A stretch of DNA of 15,993 nt, taken from assembly GCA_964493245.1 (NCBI GenBank), contig CAZBNB010000033.1:1-15993 (forward strand). Reading direction: 5' to 3'. Positions 1 to 7,779 of this stretch are shown one piece after another; within the stretch, counting starts at the first letter, position 1, and every line of letters begins with the position of its first letter. Origin of the DNA: CAZBNB01 sp964493245. GTDB taxonomy: Bacteria; Pseudomonadota; Gammaproteobacteria; Legionellales; Legionellaceae. A program made the position numbers and the translations under genes. The notes below the pieces were generated by a model, which saw only the letters and a program-made list of their open reading frames with translations, did not search any database and was not told where the DNA came from.

Positions 1-55
1 CAATCGTACCCACATTTACGTGTGGCTTCTTTCGTTCAAATTTTTCCTTACCCAT
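1..55 (-). CDS. tuf: Elongation factor Tu, N-terminal end only (cut by window edge)
   Basis: The minus strand from 55 to 1 reads MGKEKFERKKPHVNVGTI, the conserved start of bacterial EF-Tu, the GTPase that delivers aminoacyl-tRNA to the ribosome. Only about 18 codons are present and the GTP-binding loop lies outside the window. A G-rich ribosome binding site (six G on the coding strand, 63-68) precedes the ATG. The gene follows tRNA-Tyr, tRNA-Gly and tRNA-Thr on the same strand, the usual gammaproteobacterial tufB arrangement. The window begins exactly 55 bases inside the gene. Confidence 0.93.
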   Translation of the reverse strand, partial: MGKEKFERKKPHVNVGTI

Positions 56-81
56 CGAAAAACCCCCCGGTTATTTAATGT

Positions 82-96
82 CCGTGCAACGCACGG
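82..96 (-). other. Small hairpin in the tRNA-Thr to tuf leader
   Basis: Six perfect G/C-rich base pairs (CCGTGC / GCACGG) close a three-base loop between tRNA-Thr and the tuf ribosome binding site. There is no U-run, so it is not an obvious terminator. It may mark a processing or mRNA-stabilising structure at the new 5' end after tRNA-Thr is cut out of the transcript. That role is inferred. Confidence 0.4.
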
Positions 97-104
97 CGTT
101 TATT

Positions 105-179
<75 letters not shown>

Positions 180-329
180 TTAATTATGCTTCGCTCAGTG
201 TTCTGAACTGGCATGACAACGGCTACACATCATGGTTGAAGGTACATCTTCAGCAATTGCACACGTTTTTTACAAATGCACGCTGGTTATACTTCAAAAT
301 GTTCAACAGCCTGGCTTTAATTGTTATTC

Positions 330-403
330 TGGAGCGGGTGATGGGAATCGAACCCACGCTATCAGCTTGGAAGGCTGAAGTTCTACCATTGAACTACACC
401 CGC
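330..403 (-). tRNA. tRNA-Gly (anticodon TCC)
   Basis: The minus strand has acceptor stem GCGGGTG with CACCCGC, T-loop TTCGATT and anticodon TCC in a CTTCCAA loop; CCA is encoded. About 150 bases with no recognisable gene separate it from tRNA-Thr, a wide gap for a cotranscribed tRNA cluster. I see no feature in that gap. Confidence 0.96.
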
Positions 404-417
404 TTATCTTTTTTAAC

Positions 418-502
<85 letters not shown>

Positions 503-514
503 AAAAAGTAGGCT

Positions 515-543
515 ATTTTGTTTCATGGCTCAGGTAAAGTCAA
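515..543 (-). promoter_or_regulatory. Putative sigma-70 promoter of the tRNA-tuf operon
   Basis: On the minus strand a good -35 box, TTGACT (538-543), lies 17 bases before a weak -10 box, CAAAAT (515-520). The mature tRNA-Tyr begins 12 bases further on at 502. Position and spacing fit a tRNA promoter, though the -10 departs from consensus. Confidence 0.5.
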
Positions 544-643
544 GCATTTTTCAGTGTTCTGTTGATGTATATTATCAACAAACTGAATTATGTTGAATTT
601 GCAGCCATTTATCAACTATTCTTGGTCGAAAACGCATGTGTGC

Positions 644-820
644 AAGGTATATACCTTTCGCGGATGAGTTTTAGGATTTTAGGCGACTTGATTTTTTTGT
701 TTAAGCTGCCATTAAAAACGAGTCATAGCCAGCTCTATGGCGAGTTTTTAATGGCAGCTTAAACAGGAAAAGCAATAGCATTAAATCCTAAAACTCGTCC
801 GTGGAAGGTATATCATACCT
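644..820. repeat. Large two-stage inverted repeat (long hairpin, possibly MITE-like)
   Basis: The outer arms 649-679 and 783-813 pair over 31 positions with no true mismatch; three pairs are G-T. The inner arms 699-719 and 744-764 pair perfectly over 21 positions, and inside them CATAG (724-728) pairs with CTATG (735-739). An unpaired internal loop (680-698 against 765-782) separates the two stems. Short palindromes flank the outer stem: a perfect 14-base one at 644-657 and AGGTAT/ATACCT at 806-820. The element accounts for most of the gene-poor stretch 503-836. It could be a non-autonomous transposable element or a transcribed structured leader of the ATPase gene. No target-site duplication or transposase was seen. 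Confidence 0.8.
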
Positions 821-836
821 GAGTGGATTTAATAAC

Positions 837-1394
837 ATGATAAAACCAATTCATCGACCGAACTTTTATATCTTCACCGGTGGCCCTGGTGTTGGTAAAA
901 CGACACTGCTCAATGTGCTGGCACAACAAGGGTATGGATGCATTTCAGAAGTGGCCCGCTCGATCATTCGCGAACAAAAAGCCTTGGGTGGCAACGCTTT
1001 TCATACCGGTGACAGAGTCGCTTATTTTAATTTGATGTTAGCGCGTTCAATAAAAGACTTTATAGAAACAGAGCCACAAACAATTCATTTCTTTGATCGC
1101 GGCATTCCCGATTTACACAGTTATCAATCACAGTATTTCTCTGCAGTCGACACGGCATTGATTCAATCGATCGAACAATATCGATACAATCATCATGTTT
1201 TTCTTTTCCCACCTTGGCCATCTATCTATCATCATGACGAGGAAAGAAAACTACCATATGATGAAGCAGTACAAACTTATTATTCTGTAAAACAATCCTA
1301 TGCTTTGTGTGGTTATCAAACGATTGAGGTTCCACCAGCAACGATTGAGGAACGCGTGCATTTTATTTTAAGTCATACATCATTATCCCAGTAA
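837..1394 (+). CDS. Small AAA/P-loop NTPase (AAA_28-like predicted ATPase)
   Basis: This 185-residue cytoplasmic protein begins with a Walker A loop, GGPGVGKTT (residues about 15-23), after a short beta strand (FYIF). HFFDRGIPD near residue 91 fits a Walker B or nucleoside-kinase-like region. Overall it resembles the short COG3911/AAA_28 ATPases, which bind a nucleotide but whose substrate is unsettled. I chose the ATG at 837 because the P-loop then sits at the usual distance from the N-terminus. A GTG at 801 would add 12 residues but lies inside the inverted repeat. The repeat ends only 23 bases upstream, so it may sit in the mRNA leader. The gene stands apart from its neighbours and no operon partner is evident. 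Confidence 0.75.
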   Translation: MIKPIHRPNFYIFTGGPGVGKTTLLNVLAQQGYGCISEVARSIIREQKALGGNAFHTGDRVAYFNLMLARSIKDFIETEPQTIHFFDRGIPDLHSYQSQYFSAVDTALIQSIEQYRYNHHVFLFPPWPSIYHHDEERKLPYDEAVQTYYSVKQSYALCGYQTIEVPPATIEERVHFILSHTSLSQ

Positions 1395-1486
1395 TAATTA
1401 AAACGTTATTTTTTGTGCTTTGTGTGTAGATTTAAACGTTAACCTCATGTATTTTGAAACAACTATTTAAAAGCGTCGAGGTCATC

Positions 1487-2716
1487 ATGCAACAAATTCA
1501 AAAATCACATAAACTTGATGAAGTTTGTTATGACATTCGCGGGCATGTCCTGGAAAAAGCGAAACAATTAGAAGAGGCAGGACACCCGATCATCAAACTT
1601 AATATCGGCAATTTGGGTGTTTTTGGGTTTGATCCGCCAGCGGAAATTATTCAAGATATGATTTTAAACATGTCTTCGGCAGCCGCTTACAGTGACTCTA
1701 AAGGTCTATTTGCACCTCGCAAAGCCATTATGCATTCAATGCAACAACAGCAAGTCAATGGCGTTGGCATTGAAGACATTTATTTAGGCAATGGCGTCTC
1801 TGAGTTGATTGTTCTGAGCATGAATGCACTGCTTAACAACGGCGATGAAGTACTGGTCCCATCACCCGATTACCCTTTATGGACTGCGGCAGTCAGCTTA
1901 TCTGGCGGCCGCCCAGTTCACTATTTGTGTGACGAGCAAGCCGATTGGATGCCTGCACCAGATGATATCCGCGCTAAAATCACCCCCAATACGCGTGCGA
2001 TTGTGATTATTAATCCAAACAATCCAACCGGCGCTTTATATTCAGAGGCAGTACTTCAAGAGATTATTGAGATTGCCCGCCAACACCAGTTAATTATTTT
2101 TTCAGATGAAATATACAGCAAGATTATATACGATGGTGCAAAACACATCCCTATCTCATCCTTAGCAGACGATGTGTTTTTTATTACATTCAATGGGTTA
2201 TCTAAAAATTATCGCGCCTGTGGATATCGTGCAGGATGGATGGTTCTTTCTGGTGAGAAAAGTCACGCAAAAGATTATATTGCCGGCTTAGATATGTTGG
2301 CAACCATGCGATTATGTGCAAACGTACCTGGTCAATATGCTATCCAAACAGCACTGGGTGGTTTTCAGAGTATCGAAACCTTGATTGCACCTGGCGGACG
2401 CTTATACAATCAACGCGAATTAGCCTATGATATTCTCACATCTATTCCCGGTGTTACTTGCGTTAAACCGAAAGCAGCCCTGTATCTCTTTCCGCGCCTA
2501 GATCCTAAAATTTACCCTATTATCGATGATCGCGACTTTATTTATGATTTATTGGTCGAAGAAAAAGTGCTGGTGGTTCAAGGCTCTGGATTTCACTGGC
2601 CACATCCTGATCATATGCGCATCGTTTTTCTTCCACACAGCGATGACATCAAAGACGCCATGTATAAAATTGCGCGATTTTTGGACAATTATCGTATGCG
2701 ACATAAAACTGCGTAA
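1487..2716 (+). CDS. alaA: Alanine/pyruvate aminotransferase, AlaA (YfbQ)-like
   Basis: This 409-residue fold-type I PLP transaminase converts glutamate plus pyruvate to 2-oxoglutarate plus alanine in the cytoplasm. From memory it follows E. coli AlaA along its whole length: CYDIRG near the start, GNGVSELIV, PDYPLWTAAVSLSGG, INPNNPTGA, SDEIYSKIIYD, the PLP lysine in GLSKNYR (K240, the same number as in E. coli) and ANVPGQYAIQTALGG. The ATG at 1487 follows a GAGG site with a 6-base spacer; a TTG 33 bases earlier has no such site. One oddity is IGNLGVFGFD where E. coli has IGNPAPFGFD. Two copies of AAACGTTA lie upstream, 33 bases apart. The gene appears monocistronic. Confidence 0.93.
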   Translation: MQQIQKSHKLDEVCYDIRGHVLEKAKQLEEAGHPIIKLNIGNLGVFGFDPPAEIIQDMILNMSSAAAYSDSKGLFAPRKAIMHSMQQQQVNGVGIEDIYLGNGVSELIVLSMNALLNNGDEVLVPSPDYPLWTAAVSLSGGRPVHYLCDEQADWMPAPDDIRAKITPNTRAIVIINPNNPTGALYSEAVLQEIIEIARQHQLIIFSDEIYSKIIYDGAKHIPISSLADDVFFITFNGLSKNYRACGYRAGWMVLSGEKSHAKDYIAGLDMLATMRLCANVPGQYAIQTALGGFQSIETLIAPGGRLYNQRELAYDILTSIPGVTCVKPKAALYLFPRLDPKIYPIIDDRDFIYDLLVEEKVLVVQGSGFHWPHPDHMRIVFLPHSDDIKDAMYKIARFLDNYRMRHKTA

Positions 2717-2833
2717 AAAACAGACCCTAAATTGGCTTGTTGCGATCCATGGTGAAAAATATTTATTTTTGTTGATTTTTATTTGGCCATAAAATAGAAT
2801 TCAAAAAATTTATTTTTGACCAAGGAGCCAAAA

Positions 2834-3769
2834 GTGCCTGCAGTAGATATTATTATTGAACACATTGGTGAGTATTTGGAAGCTATCCAAATCATTCATG
2901 ACAAACAATTAAACGTGTTAAGCGAAAACATTCGGCAACAAAGTGAACTGGATGAAATTGGTGTTTGGAATAATGCCCTCACATTAAGCTATATGAAGCA
3001 CCGATATACTATTTTGAAGCAAGCATTGTTGCTCTTATCGAATAGTGAGCAACATAGGTGGTTAAAGTTTGGTACAAAATCCCATAAAAATACTTATGAA
3101 CCCATCCTTCGAGACATCATATCTAAATTCAATCATGAGGATATGGCTGTATCACTGGAGAAAGGATGGGAGCAGATGGCTGACGCTCCTTTTCAACAAG
3201 AATTGAGTCAAATCAAACGAAAAATCTGGATTGATAAAGCGCTTTTCATGCTATCTTTGACGATTGTTTTCCTTGCATTGCTAGCTGTCTCACTTACTTG
3301 TCTATTGATTGGAATGTTCACACATTCATCAGTGTTAGCTCTGTTTGGCTTTCTATTTCCCATAGGTATCGGCTTTCTCAGCATACTTGTCTGCGGAGCT
3401 GGAGCTCTATCTGGTGTTAAACCACTTTTCCCTGCCTCGCTACCCATTCCTTTTAAAGATGGAATCGAGAAGCAATTTGCTTCTCTTGAGAAAGCATTTC
3501 AAACAGAAAAAGAAAACACGGAATTTACAATAGATAATCCGAGCTTTTCTTCATCTTTATCGGTCGCAAAAGAGAGCGTTTCTAAAAGCACATTAACAGT
3601 AGAACCGCCTACAAACTTTAAAAAACAACAACCGCGAATTGAACTTTATGAAAAATTCAATCGGTCTAACTTTTTGTTTTTGTCTTCTAAGAGCCCTTCC
3701 AGCGCGCTCAGTTTGAAAGATACTGTAGATGCGGAATACACTACTGCTCTTAAAAATACATCTAAATGA
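2834..3769 (+). CDS. Unknown protein with two central transmembrane helices
   Basis: I do not recognise this 311-residue protein. Residues 1-130 are largely helical and charged. Two strongly hydrophobic segments follow at about 136-161 and 165-192, separated by a short MFTHSS turn, which suggests a membrane hairpin with both ends on the same side. The C-terminal third is Ser/Thr/Lys-rich and looks disordered. I start it at GTG 2834 because an ideal AAGGAG lies 6 bases upstream; an in-frame TTG at 2816 overlaps that region. A long cytosolic N-domain, a helical hairpin and a polar tail are common among secreted membrane-inserting effectors of intracellular bacteria, but no secretion signal can be shown here. 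It ends before a convergent methyltransferase gene. Confidence 0.7.
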   Translation: MPAVDIIIEHIGEYLEAIQIIHDKQLNVLSENIRQQSELDEIGVWNNALTLSYMKHRYTILKQALLLLSNSEQHRWLKFGTKSHKNTYEPILRDIISKFNHEDMAVSLEKGWEQMADAPFQQELSQIKRKIWIDKALFMLSLTIVFLALLAVSLTCLLIGMFTHSSVLALFGFLFPIGIGFLSILVCGAGALSGVKPLFPASLPIPFKDGIEKQFASLEKAFQTEKENTEFTIDNPSFSSSLSVAKESVSKSTLTVEPPTNFKKQQPRIELYEKFNRSNFLFLSSKSPSSALSLKDTVDAEYTTALKNTSK

Positions 3770-3806
3770 CGCACTCACCACCTTAGTAAAAACTTGCATT
3801 GATTCT

Positions 3807-3872
3807 GTCTCGTGGCGCTTAAATTGTGTTCAACTTTGAATAAGTTGGATGCGGGATAAAATGACACGAGAC
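3807..3872. repeat. Nested inverted repeat between convergent genes
   Basis: GTCTCGTG (3807-3814) pairs perfectly with CACGAGAC (3865-3872). Inside it CAACTT (3831-3836) and AAGTTG (3842-3847) form a 6-bp hairpin with a 5-base loop. It lies between the ends of two convergent genes, where a bidirectional terminator would be expected, but no T-run follows either arm. The function is therefore uncertain. Confidence 0.4.
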
Positions 3873-3892
3873 CAAATTAGTGAGCCACGATA

Positions 3893-4828
3893 TTAAGAGG
3901 AACATTGACCAGATGAACACTTTTTGGACACATTAGCAGGCTGTTCCGAAACGTTCACCGCCTGTTCTCGCTGTCTTTTTGTGCCAAAAAACCAGTGAAT
4001 CCGTTCATGAAATATGACTTCGCCTTGATCATTTATTTCCACGTCATGGCAAGGATCCGGTGTTGTTGGAATATTATCAAATAACTTATCCAAATAACGA
4101 CACACATCAGCTTGACTTTGTAAATGCCTTAACTCTTGCATCCAGCTGGCTAAAAATTCTTTGAATTTTTCTGGTGATAACAGTTTTGTCACTGTACTAC
4201 TAATTTCATCTGTTGAATTTTCGCTTTCAAATCCGATTTGAAACGCTTGAAAGTATTCTTCGGGATTTGAGCGGAAGGGTGAAAAAGAATAGTCTTTAAA
4301 AAGCTCTTGAAACTCAGGTGAATTTATCACAGCTTCACGTAATACAAATAATTTTGCTTTTTCAAGCGGCACAAAATACATGAGCTTACCGTCAGACTTC
4401 AGTGATTGATAGATTTTATGCGCGGCGCAATCAATGTCGTCTATCCAATGCAAACCAAATAAACTCAAAACAATATCGTACTCTTCTTGATCATCCATTT
4501 TTTTCAAATCTTGAATTTGAAATTTCAGATTTTCATTTTCATATTTTTTGGCTATGTCGATCAGTTCGCTGGAAATATCATAACCGACCATTTTTTCAAT
4601 CGAGATACCCGCGCGCGTTAATTCATAAAACAAAGCCGAAGTGACACCACCATCGCCACAACAGAGATCCAAAATTTTAATGCGCTTCTCTTTAACATTC
4701 GGAATGGTTCTCAAGATATAATCAATGAAATTTTTAACAATCTGCTCATTAAAACTCCGTTGAAGATGGGAGTTTTCGACATAGCTTTCGTTGAATTGCT
4801 CTTCACCAGTTGAATGTGTACCTAGCAT
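3893..4828 (-). CDS. Class I SAM-dependent methyltransferase
   Basis: This 311-residue soluble protein has a Rossmann-type methyltransferase domain. Motif I is ILDLCCGDGG (residues 52-61), the acidic residue that binds the SAM ribose is in VGYDIS (D84), and LSLFGLHWIDD (about 121-131) is the post-motif III block seen in Tam/BioC-like methyltransferases of small carboxylic acids. The substrate cannot be read from the sequence. Residues beyond about 180 are a family-specific cap. The C-terminus ends in a polar, Cys/Ser-rich tail (KKCSSGQCSS). The ATG at 4828 has an AGGAA site upstream. The gene is divergent from the membrane protein at 5039 and convergent with the one ending at 3769, so it stands alone. 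Confidence 0.85.
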   Translation of the reverse strand: MLGTHSTGEEQFNESYVENSHLQRSFNEQIVKNFIDYILRTIPNVKEKRIKILDLCCGDGGVTSALFYELTRAGISIEKMVGYDISSELIDIAKKYENENLKFQIQDLKKMDDQEEYDIVLSLFGLHWIDDIDCAAHKIYQSLKSDGKLMYFVPLEKAKLFVLREAVINSPEFQELFKDYSFSPFRSNPEEYFQAFQIGFESENSTDEISSTVTKLLSPEKFKEFLASWMQELRHLQSQADVCRYLDKLFDNIPTTPDPCHDVEINDQGEVIFHERIHWFFGTKRQREQAVNVSEQPANVSKKCSSGQCSS

Positions 4829-4960
4829 TGTCAGTTCCTATTTAAAAAAATTAATAAATTATATCAGAATTTTGATGCACTGAGTTAAAGCAGATCATCA
4901 ACATGGACAGAATAACCACAAGATACTGCAAAATATGATAAAGAAAAAGCAAAAAACATT

Positions 4961-5008
4961 GATTTTTGGATTTATTTTAATTACTATGGCAATAAATAAA
5001 TCAAAATC
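4961..5008. repeat. AT-rich hairpin in the divergent intergenic region
   Basis: GATTTT then GATTTATT (4961-4976, with a two-base bulge) pairs with AATAAATCAAAATC (4995-5008) across a short loop. It sits about 30 bases upstream of the ATG at 5039, between two divergent genes. Base composition alone makes such repeats likely in this AT-rich stretch, so significance is doubtful. Confidence 0.35.
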
Positions 5009-5038
5009 ATATCTGACTTCAAGATAAAATCGCAATAG

Positions 5039-6244
5039 ATGATAAAAGACGATATCAAATCAACGTTACGGAAAAATATTTTTTTTCCTCGTAATCATTC
5101 ATCTCCTCCCTTGTATCACCAATCAAAGAAGCGCTATCACGTCGATTTACATATTATTTTAGATTGGATCAATTACATCAATGCATACCGACGCATTACA
5201 CTGTTCGCTCGCCTAGCATGGATAAAATTTTGGTCTATAGCATCCCAACGGCATTGGTTGGATGCGCATCATCGGGTATTGGGAATCACCATTCACGACG
5301 ATATCTTAAGCTTGCCAACTGATTTTTATGCGATATTTGGTGTATTGATTTACGTCATTCGCTTATCAATTAATCTTTACGTATCGTTAAATTACATTTT
5401 CTTTGCACAGGACGAACTGTCTATCACTGAGCGATTTTATGCTGAGTGTCGGCGCGCCCACTGGTATATTATTGGTGATATCGTTTCAGCAACGATCAAT
5501 TTATTAACCAATTTTTCTACTTATTTTCATCTCGCCGCACCGCTCGTATCTTATTTAATTATCGCTTTGTTAGCATTTACTTTTTTAAAGCTTGTTTATT
5601 TTTACGTCATAGAAAAAGAAAAATACAAGCAACACGAACAGTATTTGGTAGCGTTAGCAACGATGGATATAACACATCACCACACTGTGGTGCTACTCCA
5701 AAAACAACTGGACCATCAGCGAACAGCAATGCAATGGCGATTATATCTCTGTATCGCTGCCTCTTTGTTTTTGCTCACCTCTTTTGTTATCAGTATCACT
5801 TGCGCGCCTCAAATTACTTTACCGCTGTTTTTATATATGAGTGTCGTTGGTGGTGTGATGTATTTATCCGCCGAAAATTTTGGGCAATTTATGTTTGCCC
5901 GAAAAGAATACCAGCACGATCGCAGCGCAGAAAAACAGGCAATGATGATTGAAAAAAGAAATCTTTTCTTATCAATCTTGATAAAAAACGTGATTGTTCC
6001 AATCATATTAGTAGGTTTATTTGCGATTCACTGGCCAACAGCGCTCGCACTAACACTGTTATACATTGCATTGCTAGGTTATTTTGCAAAAAAACCACAA
6101 CCGGAGCTATCTCCCGATGGTATCCCTAACACCATTCGTTTAGATATTTTGCCTAAAAAAACATATGCTGCATTTTTTAAGGATGAATCCATCGCGTCAA
6201 ATACGGCTGAAATAGATAAAAGCTATGAGGCACGATTAGCGTAA
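5039..6244 (+). CDS. Polytopic inner-membrane protein of unknown function
   Basis: I do not recognise this 401-residue protein. After about 90 polar and aromatic N-terminal residues there are roughly six hydrophobic segments, at about 94-122, 143-160, 164-191, 234-256, 259-280 and 311-350. A charged loop (192-233) splits them into two groups, and a second charged stretch (286-308) precedes the last. The C-terminal 50 residues are polar. There is no signal peptide and no transporter motif that I can name. The ATG at 5039 has only a weak ribosome binding site; the next methionine lies too far into the protein to be preferred. Its stop overlaps the end of the opposite-strand gene by 9 bases. An effector or an envelope protein are both possible. 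Confidence 0.7.
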   Translation: MIKDDIKSTLRKNIFFPRNHSSPPLYHQSKKRYHVDLHIILDWINYINAYRRITLFARLAWIKFWSIASQRHWLDAHHRVLGITIHDDILSLPTDFYAIFGVLIYVIRLSINLYVSLNYIFFAQDELSITERFYAECRRAHWYIIGDIVSATINLLTNFSTYFHLAAPLVSYLIIALLAFTFLKLVYFYVIEKEKYKQHEQYLVALATMDITHHHTVVLLQKQLDHQRTAMQWRLYLCIAASLFLLTSFVISITCAPQITLPLFLYMSVVGGVMYLSAENFGQFMFARKEYQHDRSAEKQAMMIEKRNLFLSILIKNVIVPIILVGLFAIHWPTALALTLLYIALLGYFAKKPQPELSPDGIPNTIRLDILPKKTYAAFFKDESIASNTAEIDKSYEARLA

Positions 6245-7546
6245 TTGATACATCACTTTTGATTCAGCTGCTTGCGAATCACAAACAAGCGTATGATAAA
6301 AATACTTTATATCCGCGGTATCAGCACCTAATTTTTGCGCAACACGCGCACTGTTATGATAAAACCATTCAGTCAACTGCTGCATACCAGATTCAAGCGT
6401 ACAATGAGAAATGACAAGATCTTTACACGTCAAATTAGAAAGTAATGACATTATGTCAGATTGATGTGGATTTGCATTCAATAAATCAGGGGAGCAAAAA
6501 TGGCGCATACTATTGATAAGCCAGGCATGTGCTTTTTTAGGCCAATTATCTTCTTCAAATTTGAATAACCCGTGAAAAATAATAGAGGGCTGAAAATCAT
6601 TGGTTTGATGCTGAATTGCTTGCTCGTAAATCATATCAAACTCTCTTTTTTCCTCTACAGTCATACTTAATTTTTCAAACAAGCATGATAAATAGTTGGT
6701 ATCAAAGGCATTTATAAGAAACATCAATTCAATAATCTTGTTTTGCTCCGTAACCTCAAAGCCGTAGAGGCTCAATAATCTAGAAAGCGGTGGTCCATAA
6801 TGGATCACCACCTCATTATCATTGGGCGGTAACAATTGCGTTTGTAATGTTTTTTCATCCAAATCTTTTATGGACTCACTAAATGCGGCATAACTACTTT
6901 CAGTAAAAGTCGGATAAAATCCAAAAACTTGAAAAATTCGTCTTATCTTCACTCGCTCAATATTGACACCTAATGACGCCAATCGATTTAAAAATACACT
7001 TATCTGCTTTAAACTGGTTCTATAATGACCGCTGTAATTTGATATCTCAACCAAATCACCATTTATAATCCGCCAAGTACCCGCAAACGCCACAGGCCCT
7101 CCCGCCAAGAAACTACCGTGTTGCATCACATTTCTGATTTTTGTCCCTGAATAGATCTCCCCCTTCAAACTCACGACAAAAATAGCCCGCCCAATTGCTG
7201 ATGGACTTTCATGAGCGACTTCTGTTGACGTATCATAATAATGCCCCGAACAGCTTTTAATAAATTTACCATCTATCAGCCGTATCTTATAAGACGCTCG
7301 TTCGTCATCATTCGTTAAATAAATCGAACTCGATGGCTGGCGTAAAAAGTATTCATCGTGGTAGATCTCTCGACTTACATCCAAGAACTGTGCCCGACCA
7401 TCACGAACCAAATGGGCCATATGCACCATTCGTTGACGCAGCTGTTTTCTTTCTTTTTTTTCATACATTATCAATCTCGAAGCTAAATCTGATAGTGAAC
7501 TATTATTACTAATAATTGCGATAGAAACTACTTGCAATTCTAACAT
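6236..7546 (-). CDS. Unknown protein with FLAGGPV...SGHY block, effector-like
   Basis: This 436-residue soluble protein has no transmembrane helix. A conserved-looking block at about 143-175 reads HGSFLAGGPVAFAG, then WRI.NGDLVEISNYSGHY, followed by a helix and GVNIERV. I recall similar SGHY blocks in uncharacterised proteins of intracellular and plant-associated bacteria, including putative secreted effectors, but I cannot name the family with confidence. The remainder is helical. The ATG at 7546 lies only 8 bases after a perfect TATAAT on the same strand and has no ribosome binding site, so either the mRNA is leaderless or translation starts at Met27 (7468). The first codons also overlap the -35 region of the tRNA-Lys promoter, which slightly favours the shorter form. 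Confidence 0.7.
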   Translation of the reverse strand: MLELQVVSIAIISNNSSLSDLASRLIMYEKKERKQLRQRMVHMAHLVRDGRAQFLDVSREIYHDEYFLRQPSSSIYLTNDDERASYKIRLIDGKFIKSCSGHYYDTSTEVAHESPSAIGRAIFVVSLKGEIYSGTKIRNVMQHGSFLAGGPVAFAGTWRIINGDLVEISNYSGHYRTSLKQISVFLNRLASLGVNIERVKIRRIFQVFGFYPTFTESSYAAFSESIKDLDEKTLQTQLLPPNDNEVVIHYGPPLSRLLSLYGFEVTEQNKIIELMFLINAFDTNYLSCLFEKLSMTVEEKREFDMIYEQAIQHQTNDFQPSIIFHGLFKFEEDNWPKKAHAWLINSMRHFCSPDLLNANPHQSDIMSLLSNLTCKDLVISHCTLESGMQQLTEWFYHNSARVAQKLGADTADIKYFYHTLVCDSQAAESKVMYQLR

Positions 7547-7559
7547 AATAGGGTATTAT
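7532..7559 (+). promoter_or_regulatory. Putative promoter of the tRNA-Lys/tRNA-Arg pair
   Basis: TTGCAA (7532-7537) and TATTAT (7554-7559) are 16 bases apart, followed by a GC-rich stretch (CGTCGCGCGGG) up to the tRNA start at 7573, as in stringently controlled stable-RNA promoters. The -10 lies in the palindrome GGTATTATACC, so the opposite strand shows TATAAT there too. Confidence 0.55.
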
Positions 7560-7572
7560 ACCTTCGTCGCGC

Positions 7573-7648
7573 GGGCCGTTAGCTCAGTCGGTAGAGCAGA
7601 AGGCTTTTAACCTTTGTGTCGTAAGTTCGATTCTTACACGGCCCACCA
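7573..7648 (+). tRNA. tRNA-Lys (anticodon TTT)
   Basis: A full cloverleaf is visible: acceptor GGGCCGT with ACGGCCC, D-arm AGCTCAGTCGGTAGAGC, anticodon TTT in the CTTTTAA loop, T-loop TTCGATT, and an encoded CCA. It is followed after 11 bases by tRNA-Arg, so the two are probably cotranscribed. Confidence 0.96.
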
Positions 7649-7659
7649 AATTTTCCCAA

Positions 7660-7736
7660 GCGCTCGTAGCTCAGCTGGATAGAGTACTTGGCTTCGAACC
7701 AAGGTGTCGGGGGTTCGAGTCCCTCCGAGCGCACCA
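7660..7736 (+). tRNA. tRNA-Arg (anticodon TCG), island insertion target
   Basis: The cloverleaf is intact: acceptor GCGCTCG with CGAGCGC, D-arm AGCTCAGCTGGATAGAGT, anticodon TCG in the CTTCGAA loop between CTTGG and CCAAG, T-loop TTCGAGT, and an encoded CCA. Its 3' half from the anticodon stem onward is duplicated 7316 bases downstream. An integrase gene begins 43 bases past its end. The island thus used this gene as its attachment site and restored it on insertion. Confidence 0.96.
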
Positions 7737-7740
7737 TTTA
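7691..7740 (+). repeat. attL: left copy of the 50-bp island direct repeat
   Basis: Bases 7691-7740 are identical to 15007-15056. They cover the 3' half of tRNA-Arg from the anticodon stem plus ATTTA after the CCA. With one mismatch (7690 G, 15006 C) the match extends left by eight more bases. This is the standard footprint of tyrosine-recombinase insertion into a tRNA gene. Confidence 0.93.
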
Positions 7741-7779
7741 ATCTTTTTAAAATCAAATAGTTAGCTCTGTAATTTTCAA

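Noticed and set aside
562..762. 66-codon plus-strand open frame
   Set aside because: It covers one arm and the loop of the large hairpin, has no ribosome binding site and no recognisable protein features.
1401..1441. Two copies of AAACGTTA 33 bases apart upstream of alaA
   Set aside because: The spacing of about three helix turns is suggestive, but an 8-base repeat in AT-rich DNA is weak evidence and no known regulator site was recognised.
3208..3447. Minus-strand 79-codon frame opposite the two-helix protein
   Set aside because: It is a shadow of the transmembrane-coding region in another frame, with no start signal.
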